Below are positions 48,300-57,600 of a stretch of 64,000 nt of DNA, piece by piece (position 1 is the first letter of the stretch; each line of letters begins with the position of its first letter). Under the pieces are notes generated by a model that saw only the letters and a list, made by a program, of their open reading frames with translations, was not told the origin of the DNA and made no database searches. This DNA comes from an uncultured Flavobacteriales bacterium (GTDB lineage: Bacteria; Bacteroidota; Bacteroidia; Flavobacteriales_G; Salibacteraceae). The translations under genes and the position numbers were made by a program. Where the stretch lies: positions 310,001 through 374,000 of the forward strand of contig CALSRJ010000003.1 in the NCBI GenBank assembly GCA_943788725.1. Direction: 5' to 3'.

Positions 48300-49670
48300 T
48301 TATCTGAATCTATCCATCCAGGTGATGGCCTTAGCGGCGACACCTTCGTGGTAGGCTTCTCGAAGGTATTTTCCGTATTGCCCAGAGTTCAAAGCTTCCA
48401 TTTGTTCGTCCATGGTTTCGAAGTTGACAAAACCGTGATCTGCGTTTGGAATGATGGCATACTCGGCGTGGTTTGGATGAACAGAATTTACGGTTCGCGC
48501 AATGGCTTTTACGTGATCCGAATTCAAGGCCTGGATGTCGAACTCTCCGTAGATCGCCAGTACGTTGCCTTTATAATTCAACCAAGCTTCGGTGATGTTT
48601 TGCTCGTTCAGCGTTTGCCAGAATACCATGTGCCTTCCGATGTATTGATCTTCTTTGATTCCTTCGGTTGTCTCTTCGTACGCTATAAACGCTGCATGTC
48701 GTTCGAGCAGTGTTTCTGAGGACACTTTATTAAAGAGGAAATCATAGTGAAACGGAATGGCCAGTCTAGATACCTCTTCGACCCGTTCAAATGAATTGCC
48801 GAACAGTTCTGCTTGAACGCGCGTCATTTCAATCATGTATTCGTACCAAGACTTGATGGCTGTGCCGTAGGTCATGACGCCCTTGGGCTGCATTTCAGCG
48901 GCGAGAATGGGTGCTACAATTCCGCCCATGGAATGCCCGAACAAGAAGATGTTGCTCGCGTCAATGTCATCGCGCTTTGCGAGTGCCTTGCATCCTTCTG
49001 TAAATGCTTTCAACTCAACATCAAAGCCAGTGGTTTGACAAGGCGTGTCGGATTTGCTGTCCCCAACTCCGGGTTTGTCCACACGAAAGACGGCATAACC
49101 CGCCTTTACAAAGTCGTCCATGATTCTGCGAAGCGTGATGTTTTGGCTGAAAGGAAACTCGGTAGTGGAGCAGGTGTAGCCTTGTATGAAGAAAACAACC
49201 GGAGGCTTGGTTTTCCCTTCGGGGAGCATCATGATCGAACGGAGGGAGGTTCCATCGTAGTCTACTTGTCCGTAAGTCACACTGCCGTATTCGCTGGTTT
49301 CCAATGGTCGTCCCAAAATCTTTCCACTTTGTTGCATGCTTTTCCCTGCGCGTAACCATTTCAATACCACTTCATCTCCAGCTTCGTAAGATGCGATGAT
49401 CTCTGTAACGAGCCTTGGCTCTACGGCATCCTTATCGTCGATGGATAAGAGGATGTCTCCGCTTTCCATTCCCAACTCACTAGCTGTTGAGTTGGGGAAT
49501 ACACGTCCGGCTAGCACTCCGTTTCTATATCCGAGCTCTGACAAACGAAGGGAGTCAGGAACGGGCTGCATCTGGATGCCCAAGAAGGCACTGCGCTTTA
49601 AGGTTTGTGCTCCCCCTAGGTTGGGAAGAAAGAAGAACAGAGCAAGGAATACAGAGATGTAAATTTTCAT
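48300..49670 (-). CDS. PDZ-alpha/beta hydrolase fusion, exported
   Basis: PDZ-like GVLAGRVFPNSTASELGMESGDILLSIDD; hydrolase FRVDKPGVGDSKS and IFLFGHSMGGIVAPIL. Signal peptide begins at the in-frame ATG at 49670. Confidence 0.8.
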   Translation of the reverse strand: MKIYISVFLALFFFLPNLGGAQTLKRSAFLGIQMQPVPDSLRLSELGYRNGVLAGRVFPNSTASELGMESGDILLSIDDKDAVEPRLVTEIIASYEAGDEVVLKWLRAGKSMQQSGKILGRPLETSEYGSVTYGQVDYDGTSLRSIMMLPEGKTKPPVVFFIQGYTCSTTEFPFSQNITLRRIMDDFVKAGYAVFRVDKPGVGDSKSDTPCQTTGFDVELKAFTEGCKALAKRDDIDASNIFLFGHSMGGIVAPILAAEMQPKGVMTYGTAIKSWYEYMIEMTRVQAELFGNSFERVEEVSRLAIPFHYDFLFNKVSSETLLERHAAFIAYEETTEGIKEDQYIGRHMVFWQTLNEQNITEAWLNYKGNVLAIYGEFDIQALNSDHVKAIARTVNSVHPNHAEYAIIPNADHGFVNFETMDEQMEALNSGQYGKYLREAYHEGVAAKAITWMDRFR

Positions 49671-49818
49671 GGCGCAACCATTTGATAAACAAGAATAGCA
49701 TTTTGAATCGCTGACGATAACCACTCCTTGACGACTCGTGAGAATTGATGTGAAAGCTCGTCAAGAGGCCAGGACGTTAACCACCTGTTAATCGAACATC
49801 CTGTCGACGCAGAGGTTT

Positions 49819-49826
49819 TATTTTTG
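49819..49826 (+). promoter_or_regulatory. Candidate Bacteroidota -7 promoter element (TATTTTTG, consensus TAnnTTTG)
   Basis: TATTTTTG 21 nt before the likely ATG at 49848; no clear -33 TTG at ideal spacing. Confidence 0.35.
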
Positions 49827-49847
49827 TCATCCAACAAAGACACGAAC

Positions 49848-51194
49848 ATGCTAAACCGTATTTCAAGACTTCTTGTAGGTTCCCTCTTCATTGTATCGGG
49901 ATTGATCAAGGCCAATGACCCCATAGGTTTTTCTTATAAAATGAACGACTATTTCGCTCCTGGCGTGTTGAATATGCCTTGGGCAGATGCCTGGGCACTT
50001 GAATTGAGCGTATTGGTTTGTGTAGCGGAGATCGTGCTGGGTGTAGCTGTTCTCTTTGGGGCTCGGATGCGACTTGCTGGCTGGTCTTTGCTGATTTTGA
50101 TGGTGTTTTTCACCTTTCTTACCGGGTATACGGCCATTGCCAATTGGTTATTTGATAACCCAGAAGCTGGCATCACAGGAGCTATGGAAGGACTGTTCGG
50201 CTTCGTGATACGAGAGGACTATAGCTACATGAAAGATTGCGGCTGCTTTGGGGATGCCATCAAGCTCAATCCATGGGAGTCCTTTGTGAAAGATTTGGTG
50301 CTTTTGGTTTTCACCCTTGTGATATTCAAGCACCGCAATACCACCAAACCATCGGAGTTAAGGACGGACCTCGTCAACCTAGGTATTTCTCTTCTGTTGA
50401 TTTCAGGTTTTGCATTGGGTATGCTAGGGTGGTCCTTTCCCATTTGGTTCTCATTGGTCACATTTGGGGTACTCCTAGGTATCAAACAATTCATGACCCA
50501 CGCCAACCGTGATTGGATCATGGCTGCGGGTGCGACGTTGATCAGTTTTGGTTTTTCTTATTACTGCATTGAACACCTTCCGGTCAAGGATTTTAGACCC
50601 TATAAGATTGGGAACAACATTGCAGAACTCAAAGAATGTCCACCAGACGCGCCTAAAGATGTTTACGAGGATACATGGTATTACAAAGTGAATGGTGAAG
50701 TCAAATCTTACACTACCGAGGAAGAACCCTGGAATATCGAGGGCGCTGAATTCGTTGATCGAGAGACGGAATTGATCTTCAAAGGCTGCGAACCTCCCAT
50801 TCATGATTTCGTGCTGGAAGACTTCGATGGAAATGGCTTGACGGATGACATTCTCGCCGAACGTTTCATTTTCCTCGCCGTCAGCTATGACATCAAAAAG
50901 GCCAATCAGGATGCGCAGGCGGCGTTCAATGCAGTGAATGACGGAGCGATGAACGATCCAGACGGAGGTCCTTATATGTATGGCTTGGCAGCCAATTCCT
51001 ACGAAGAAGTGGAGCCTTTTCGCCACGATAATCAAGTTACCTATGATGTCTTGACGGGTGATGCAACCATGTTAAAGACCATCATTCGCTCAAATCCCGG
51101 TCTTATTCTGCTGAAGGAAGGGACGGTGATCGGCAAGTGGCATTACAATGATGTTCCAAGCTACGACGAGATCAAGTCGACCCTTCTGAAATAG
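49848..51194 (+). CDS. BT_3928-type / DoxX-like membrane protein
   Basis: RISRLLVGSLFIVSGLIKANDPIGFSYKMNDYF and SYMKDCGCFGDAIKLNPWESFVKDLVLLV. The ORF-track start 49824 is TTG; ATG at 49848 is more plausible. Confidence 0.85.
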   Translation: MLNRISRLLVGSLFIVSGLIKANDPIGFSYKMNDYFAPGVLNMPWADAWALELSVLVCVAEIVLGVAVLFGARMRLAGWSLLILMVFFTFLTGYTAIANWLFDNPEAGITGAMEGLFGFVIREDYSYMKDCGCFGDAIKLNPWESFVKDLVLLVFTLVIFKHRNTTKPSELRTDLVNLGISLLLISGFALGMLGWSFPIWFSLVTFGVLLGIKQFMTHANRDWIMAAGATLISFGFSYYCIEHLPVKDFRPYKIGNNIAELKECPPDAPKDVYEDTWYYKVNGEVKSYTTEEEPWNIEGAEFVDRETELIFKGCEPPIHDFVLEDFDGNGLTDDILAERFIFLAVSYDIKKANQDAQAAFNAVNDGAMNDPDGGPYMYGLAANSYEEVEPFRHDNQVTYDVLTGDATMLKTIIRSNPGLILLKEGTVIGKWHYNDVPSYDEIKSTLLK

Positions 51195-51245
51195 TATTGC
51201 CCATCTTTTGTCTGCCAACTCGCATGCGCGTTTTAATATTGCACT

Positions 51246-52007
51246 ATGCGAAGACGACTGATAGCAGGCAATTGGAAGATGAACACACACTGGAACGAAG
51301 CTTTGACGCTCGTAGCCGAGTTGGTGCATACAGAAGCACAAGAGAATTGGGCGGATACGGACGTTGCCATCTTTCCCCCATCCCTTTATTCAAGGCATGC
51401 GATTGAATTCATCCAGAATGCCAAAAGTGGCATTGCTGTGGGTGTCCAAAATTGTGCATCTACCGAGAATGGCGCTTATACGGGTGAACTCTCAGCGAGC
51501 ATGATCCGTGAAATAGGGGCAAAGGCTGTGCTCATTGGTCATTCTGAACGACGGGAGTATTTCCAAGAGACCAACGAGACACTTCTCGCTAAGACAAAAC
51601 TTGCTTTAAGTGCCCAGCTGACGCCTTACTTCTGTTGCGGAGAACTCCTTCAGGATAGAAAATCAGACCAGCACAAGGAGGTAGTGACGCGACAGCTTTC
51701 TAGCACTGTATTGACCTTGTCTAAAGAAGACATGCTGACGACCGTGATTGCCTACGAACCTGTATGGGCCATAGGAACCGGGGAAACGGCTAGTCCTGAA
51801 CAAGCGCAAGAGATGCATGCTTTGATCCGTCAACTTATTGCTGATGCTTTCGGTCGAGAAGTTGCCGATGTCGTGCGTATTCTCTACGGAGGAAGCATGA
51901 AGCCTGACAACGCGGACGCATTGCTCTCTCAGCCAGATGTAGATGGAGGTCTCATCGGTGGAGCTTCTTTAAAAGCTGCTGATTTCAGCGCAATCATTCG
52001 CGCTTAA
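51246..52007 (+). CDS. tpiA: Triose-phosphate isomerase
   Basis: RRRLIAGNWKMNTHWNEA, VLIGHSERREYF, VIAYEPVWAIGTGETASPEQAQE, ILYGGSMKPDNA. Confidence 0.98.
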   Translation: MRRRLIAGNWKMNTHWNEALTLVAELVHTEAQENWADTDVAIFPPSLYSRHAIEFIQNAKSGIAVGVQNCASTENGAYTGELSASMIREIGAKAVLIGHSERREYFQETNETLLAKTKLALSAQLTPYFCCGELLQDRKSDQHKEVVTRQLSSTVLTLSKEDMLTTVIAYEPVWAIGTGETASPEQAQEMHALIRQLIADAFGREVADVVRILYGGSMKPDNADALLSQPDVDGGLIGGASLKAADFSAIIRA

Positions 52008-52009
52008 TT

Positions 52010-53029
52010 TTAGCTATCTCCTTTTCCTTTATTTCCAAGGGTGCTACCGCCTAATGGACCCTTGTCCTTTGGCTTTGCGATGTTCTCGCGCATTTCAGTA
52101 TCTGCCATGATATTGCGATAGCGCTGATAATCCATAATGCCGAGGTTTCCACTTCTGAATGCTTCGGCGATGGCCTTTGGAATTTCGGCTTCGGCTTCGA
52201 TTACGCGAGCTTTAGCCTCCTGGGCTTTAGCTTTCATTTCTTGCTCAAGGGCTACCGCCATTGCGCGGCGTTCTTCGGCGCGTGCTTGGGCAATGTTCTT
52301 GTCGGCTTCTGCTTGGTCTATCTGAAGTTCTGCCCCGATGTTTTTCCCGATGTCAACGTCTGCGATGTCGATCGAAAGGATTTCAAATGCCGTTCCTGAA
52401 TCCAATCCACGTGCGAGCACAACCTTAGAAATGCTATCAGGGTTTTCAAGGACTTTCTTGTGGCTCTCGGCCGAACCAATAGAAGTAACGATACCTTCGC
52501 CCACACGGGCTAGAATCGTGTCTTCTCCGGCACCACCCACCAATTGGTTGATGTTGGCGCGCACGGTAACCCTTGCTTTAGCAATGAGCTGAATACCATC
52601 TTTGGCAACCGCTGTTACCGGAGGCGTATCGATCACTTTTGGATTCACGCTCATGGTCACCGCTTCAAACACATCACGTCCCGCGAGGTCGATCGCCGTT
52701 GCCATGTTGAAGTCGAGTGGGATGTTTGCCTTGTCAGCTGAAATAAGGGCGTTGACGACGTTCTGGACGTGTCCACCCGCCAGGAAGTGGGCTTCCATCT
52801 TGTCTGAACTGATTTCAATTCCTGCTTTTTTCGCATTGATCATCGCGTTTACGATGATGCTAGGTGGCACCTTTCTCCAACGCATGAAGATCAAGTCGAT
52901 CAGCGAAACTTTGGTAGTGGTTAAAACTGCTTGAAACCACAATCCAACAGGTACAAAATAGAGGAGTACCCAAAGTCCAACGATGGAGAGGATGACAACG
53001 AGAATCAATAGGCCTATTCCTTCTAACAT
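52010..53029 (-). CDS. floA: Flotillin-like protein FloA (UPF0365)
   Basis: [43 protein letters not shown] and [43 protein letters not shown]. Confidence 0.93.
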   Translation of the reverse strand: MLEGIGLLILVVILSIVGLWVLLYFVPVGLWFQAVLTTTKVSLIDLIFMRWRKVPPSIIVNAMINAKKAGIEISSDKMEAHFLAGGHVQNVVNALISADKANIPLDFNMATAIDLAGRDVFEAVTMSVNPKVIDTPPVTAVAKDGIQLIAKARVTVRANINQLVGGAGEDTILARVGEGIVTSIGSAESHKKVLENPDSISKVVLARGLDSGTAFEILSIDIADVDIGKNIGAELQIDQAEADKNIAQARAEERRAMAVALEQEMKAKAQEAKARVIEAEAEIPKAIAEAFRSGNLGIMDYQRYRNIMADTEMRENIAKPKDKGPLGGSTLGNKGKGDS

Positions 53030-53032
53030 GTG

Positions 53033-53491
53033 TTATTTCTTTATTACTGTGATCTTGGTTCCTTCAATGTTAGTGATTTCAACCGAGGAATGTGCGTCGA
53101 TGTACTCACCCTTTGAGCTCACCTCGTAGAAGTGTTCGTTGAACATCGCTTTTCCCATAGGATTCAATCGACTAATAGCCTCACCAACGTCACCCACAGC
53201 TAATCCTTCCGTGGGGCGATCCACTTTGGAGTCGATGCCTGATTTCAAACTAAGCTTTTGCCAAGTCTTTGCTCGAAAGGCCAGAAGGACTAGGCCAATC
53301 GATATGAGCCCGGTGGCGGCTAGGGTATAATTTCCGAAGGCAGGACTCACGTTATAGGCTAAAAAGAGGCAAGCCAACATCAATACGGCTCCTGCAATGC
53401 CAGGTATTCCTACCCCTGGAACCAGAAAGATTTCGATGAGCACCAGACCAATCGCAATGACCAATAAAAGGATGATGATGGTTGGGCTCAT
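53033..53491 (-). CDS. NfeD family protein
   Basis: LIEIFLVPGVGIPGIAGAVLMLACLFLAY and GKAMFNEHFYEVSSKGEYIDAHSSVEITNIEGTKITV; 3 nt from floA. Confidence 0.88.
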   Translation of the reverse strand: MSPTIIILLLVIAIGLVLIEIFLVPGVGIPGIAGAVLMLACLFLAYNVSPAFGNYTLAATGLISIGLVLLAFRAKTWQKLSLKSGIDSKVDRPTEGLAVGDVGEAISRLNPMGKAMFNEHFYEVSSKGEYIDAHSSVEITNIEGTKITVIKK

Positions 53492-53499
53492 GAGGCTTG

Positions 53500-54291
53500 T
53501 TATTTCTTGTAGTATTTCATCGCCTCTGGCATGAATTCTTCGAGGTCGGCAATCCGGGTCTCGTCGCTAGGATGCGTACTCAAAAATTCTGGTGGTTTCT
53601 GTCCGCCAAGTGCTGCCATGCGTTTCCAAAACTCCACGGCCTCCTGAGGGTTGTATCCTGCCATTGCCATGAAGATCAATCCCATTTTATCTGCCTCTGA
53701 TTCGTGGGTTCGCGAGAATTTGAGCATACCCAATTGGCTGCCGACGCCGAAAGATTGTAGCAGCAGTCCTTGTGCCAGTTCTGGTTGTTCTGACAAGGCA
53801 ACCGAAAGTCCAATACCACCTGCCTGAACGATGAGTCCTTGGCTCATGCGCTCGTTTCCGTGGCGTGCCACAGCATGGGCTATTTCGTGTCCCATAACAA
53901 CAGCGATGCCGCTTGCTGTTTTGGTAATGGGTAAGATGCCTGTGTAGAAGACTACTTTCCCACCAGGCATGCACCAAGCATTGACTGTTGGGTCATCTAC
54001 GACATTAAATTCCCACTCAAAGCCTTTTATGCGCTTCGATTGTCCTTTGTCGTGGAGGAATTTTTCCACTGACTTGGAAATCTTATCTCCAACTTCCCGA
54101 ACATTTCTAGTGTCTTGGTTTCCGTTGGCCAATGCTTTGTTTTCGGAAAGGAAAGTTTGGTATGCCGTAAGACTCATTGACATGAGTTGGCTTTCGGGAA
54201 GCATGTTCATTTGCCTTCTTCCAGTGATCGGAACCTTAGAGCAGGAGATCAAGAAGAGGGTTAAGCCTAGGATGGAAAAGAATCTTTTCAT
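53500..54291 (-). CDS. M48 family metalloprotease, lipoprotein
   Basis: VVMGHEIAHAVARHGNERMSQ (HEXXH), lipobox-like LFLISCSKVPITGRRQ. Start at 54291 is the in-frame ATG of the signal peptide. Confidence 0.92.
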   Translation of the reverse strand: MKRFFSILGLTLFLISCSKVPITGRRQMNMLPESQLMSMSLTAYQTFLSENKALANGNQDTRNVREVGDKISKSVEKFLHDKGQSKRIKGFEWEFNVVDDPTVNAWCMPGGKVVFYTGILPITKTASGIAVVMGHEIAHAVARHGNERMSQGLIVQAGGIGLSVALSEQPELAQGLLLQSFGVGSQLGMLKFSRTHESEADKMGLIFMAMAGYNPQEAVEFWKRMAALGGQKPPEFLSTHPSDETRIADLEEFMPEAMKYYKK

Positions 54292-54590
54292 GGTTCGATC
54301 ACGGCAGCTAGTCCGCGTTGTTGAAGTTGCTTGCAAAGGGGGTGAAGTTTCTCTAGTTCGCCGTGTTTCACATCGCACTTACCCTTGGTATGCACGATCC
54401 AGGCTACTTGTTCGGCTTGTTCGGAGGAATGGCGGCAAATTTCAATGAGGGAATCGATCACGTGATCGAACGTATTCTCGTCGTCGTTGTAGAGCATCAA
54501 GGCTAACGGCTCGGCCGTTTCAATTTGTAGATCCGTGATCTCCTGAGTTTCGGTACTAAAGCGCATCGCACTGGTTTTTGAGGACATCAA
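54288..54590 (-). CDS. clpS: ATP-dependent Clp protease adaptor ClpS
   Basis: LMLYNDDENTFDHVIDSLIEICRHSSEQAEQVAWIVHTKGKCDVKHG. Confidence 0.94.
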   Translation of the reverse strand: MMSSKTSAMRFSTETQEITDLQIETAEPLALMLYNDDENTFDHVIDSLIEICRHSSEQAEQVAWIVHTKGKCDVKHGELEKLHPLCKQLQQRGLAAVIEP

Positions 54591-54612
54591 AAATAAGCGC
54601 TTATCGCCACCG

Positions 54613-57600
54613 TTACAACTTCTCGGCCTGTGCTTGTGTTAATCCTTTGCTGCGAAGTTCTTGGGCTCGCTGATCTGCTTCGGCCTGTGAACTAAAAGAG
54701 CCGTAGTAATAAGAACTGCTTCCATCAGGATTGGAAACTTTGTCTACTCCTTCGCTGCTGAGCATCAAGATTTGTGAAGCTTGTTGCACGGGCACGTCAC
54801 CAGTGTAGTTGCCAAGAATGATACGGAAGCTTCCTATAGCGTTAGGTTGTGGAGCGGATTGCACCGGAGCAGGTGTTCCGCCAGTAGTACCCCTAATTTG
54901 TTCAACCCCTACACGCACTCCGTCACGATACGCTGTGACAAAGGCATCCGCTACGCCGAGGGCTCGGGCCTCGTCACGTGCTCGGGTTGCGTCGCTTTCA
55001 TTGTCGAACTTACCCGTGGTATAACGATAAAGTCCGCTGCTGAGGTTCTCTTGCAGCAGTGGAGTCATGTTGTAGATATCTGCGGAACCCACTGGTTTGG
55101 AATAAACGCCCACTTGAACCGTGTAGAAGCTTCCTGGGATGTTCTCAACAGCCTGAATTTCTAGCGGTCCTTGCTTGATGAATTGAGTTTGGATCGGTGC
55201 GCTTGGACTGGCACCTCCAATGTTTCCACCGCCACCACCACCCTGAGGGGCAATGGATGCAATTGATGCACCACCTTCTACCGCGCGAGCTTGTGTCATT
55301 GAAACGCGCTTTCCATTCAAGTAGGCGACCACGAAAGCATCCTGGTAACCGATAGACTGAATGCGCGACTTGGCCGCATCTGCCGCGTAGAAGTTGCTGA
55401 ACTCTCCAGCTGAATAGCGGATAAACCCTTGTGGAGTCGATTCGCCCACAATCGGCGAGATGCCTTTGAATGCATCCTGACGAATCGCATTTCTAAACGC
55501 ACCGATCTGTACTTTGTACAACAGTCCGCTTGGTAGGGGCGGATCAACCGGAATGGGGTTGGTTTCGCTGTAGGTGCTCGTTGAAGTTGTCTCTTCAATT
55601 TCAAAAATGGTCTGGGTCAGCACATCTTCCTGCACCTGAAGTCGACTGTTGTCCTGAGCAACGGGTGCGTTGAGTTTAAATGCTTCCCCTTGGTTCAGAG
55701 GATCTACTTCCTGGGTGTTTGTGTCGGTTTGATCGTTCTGAGAGAGGTCGATTTGTTCTGGAACAGGAGGAAGTGTGACATCCGCAACGGCAAGGTCATT
55801 CTTCGGCTCGTCATTGTAGAAGGCGAGGACGTTCATGTACGCCTCTTCCGGACGGGAAAGCAATTGGCGATTTGCTTCGTTCTCAATGTAGGTGGCTTCA
55901 CGTGTTAGCTGAGCAATCATGGTTGAGATGCTATCCGAACGCTCAAAATCTTTATAGGCCTGATTGGCCAAGGCTACCCGTGAATTTCCATTGGCATCTT
56001 CGATGGGTGCTGTTGCGGACCGCTCGAGCAACCCACTGCCTCGCTCGCTGAATTGGGCTTTCAACTGACGCAGCTTAGAAACCTCCCTTCGTATGGAGTC
56101 GGCGATGATCTTTTGGTCGTTGTAATCTAGGTATTCAATGGTGAAGCGAACGTCTTCTTTTTCGTTTGGATTCAAGGTGCGTTCAGCGACAGGCAATACT
56201 ACCTCTTGTCCGGGCAAAATGATAAAGTTCTGCTCGATGGTAGCTGTTTCAACCACTTGCATTTCTTCCGCTAGGTTTGAAGCAAGGTTTGCCTTTTGCT
56301 GCATGATCATGGCGTCGTCTTGCATCTTTTGAGCTTCAGCGATGGCAGGCAAGCGTACTTTCTTCTTTCGAATGGCCTCCGCCTCTTGCATCGCGGTACG
56401 CGCATTCAACGACATGTTATCTGCCTCAGCTTTCAAGTCAGTAGCGATGGCTGATTGCTTTTCCGAGGGAAGCTTTTGGCTGGCATCCATGGTGAGTACC
56501 TGGGTCTCAACTGCAGATAGTTTTTGTTCAGCTTCTGCATAGAAGACCGATTCCATTTGAACAATCTTCAGCTGCTTCTCCCTTGCGTCGAGTTCTTCTT
56601 GGATCTCTCGTTTCTTTTTCTTCTTTTTCGTTTCAGCGAGCTCCGTTTCTAGAGCATCCACTTGACCCTTTGCTTGAGCAGTAGCCTCTGCTTTAGTATT
56701 GGCTTCTGCAGCGTAGGTTTCAACCGCCTCGTTTTCTACAGGAATATACCCTTCAAAGCGCTCGCTTCCCTTAACCATTACATTAGATGGGGCCGATGGA
56801 CCGTTCACCGCTAGTTCAGGGTTCAAGGAGTCCAACGAAACTTGCACACGCTCTTTTTGAACATTCAAATCGATCATTTTGGCCGTGAGGGCCTGCTTTT
56901 GAGCTGGATCCTGTGTGTTGGCGATCCTTGCTTCTGTCTTTACCTTTTCGTTTTGGAGCGCAATCATCCAATTCTTGTTGAGCGTTTCCAGTTCGGCTTT
57001 TCTAAGGACTGGATTTGGATTCTCTAATATTTGCGTTTCGATTTGTTGGAAGGCGCTCGCATTGTAGTTGTCTACGAATTCATAGATCTGTTGTTGAAGC
57101 AATCCTTGCGACGCGTTGATGGCTTGTGCCATTTCCGCGTTGTCGATAGATGCATTGATCTCGCCGGCCTTATCTTCAATTTTACTTCGGAAAGCGGCTA
57201 TTTCTTCGGCGAGGCTCTCCAAATCATTGCGCTCTTCAATCGATTCTGAAGATTGAATCAATTCGCCAAAAAAGGCAAGTTCAGTAGCGAGTGCGTCAGA
57301 CCAGTCTTGATACACCTGTGCATGCTTTAATCGTTCTTCTGCGCTAGAGTTGGCCGTTAAAGGAGGTAAAGTATCTAGGTTGGCTTGAAAATCTTTGTTG
57401 ACAGAAACGACGCTCGGAGGGAGGCCTTCAGAAGCAGATGCGTCGAGGGGAGCTCCGAAGTCGACTGGATTTGTTGTGTTTGTGGTTTCTTGAGGCGCAT
57501 CGGCCGAATTTGCTCCTTGATTTGTGGAAGCAGTCGTGGCCGTGTTTGCTTCCGCTGATCCGTTCGGTTCAGATTCTTCGTTCACGGTTTCTTCGATACG

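Noticed and set aside
49021-49355. Overlapping plus- and minus-strand ORFs (180 aa and 112 aa) within the PDZ-hydrolase gene
   Set aside because: The hydrolase frame has a signal peptide, PDZ-like module and nucleophile elbow; the alternatives have none.
51208-51241. TTG...TAATATTG as a tpiA promoter
   Set aside because: The -7-like element ends only 4 nt before the tpiA ATG and mismatches the consensus; co-transcription with the upstream DoxX-like gene is simpler.
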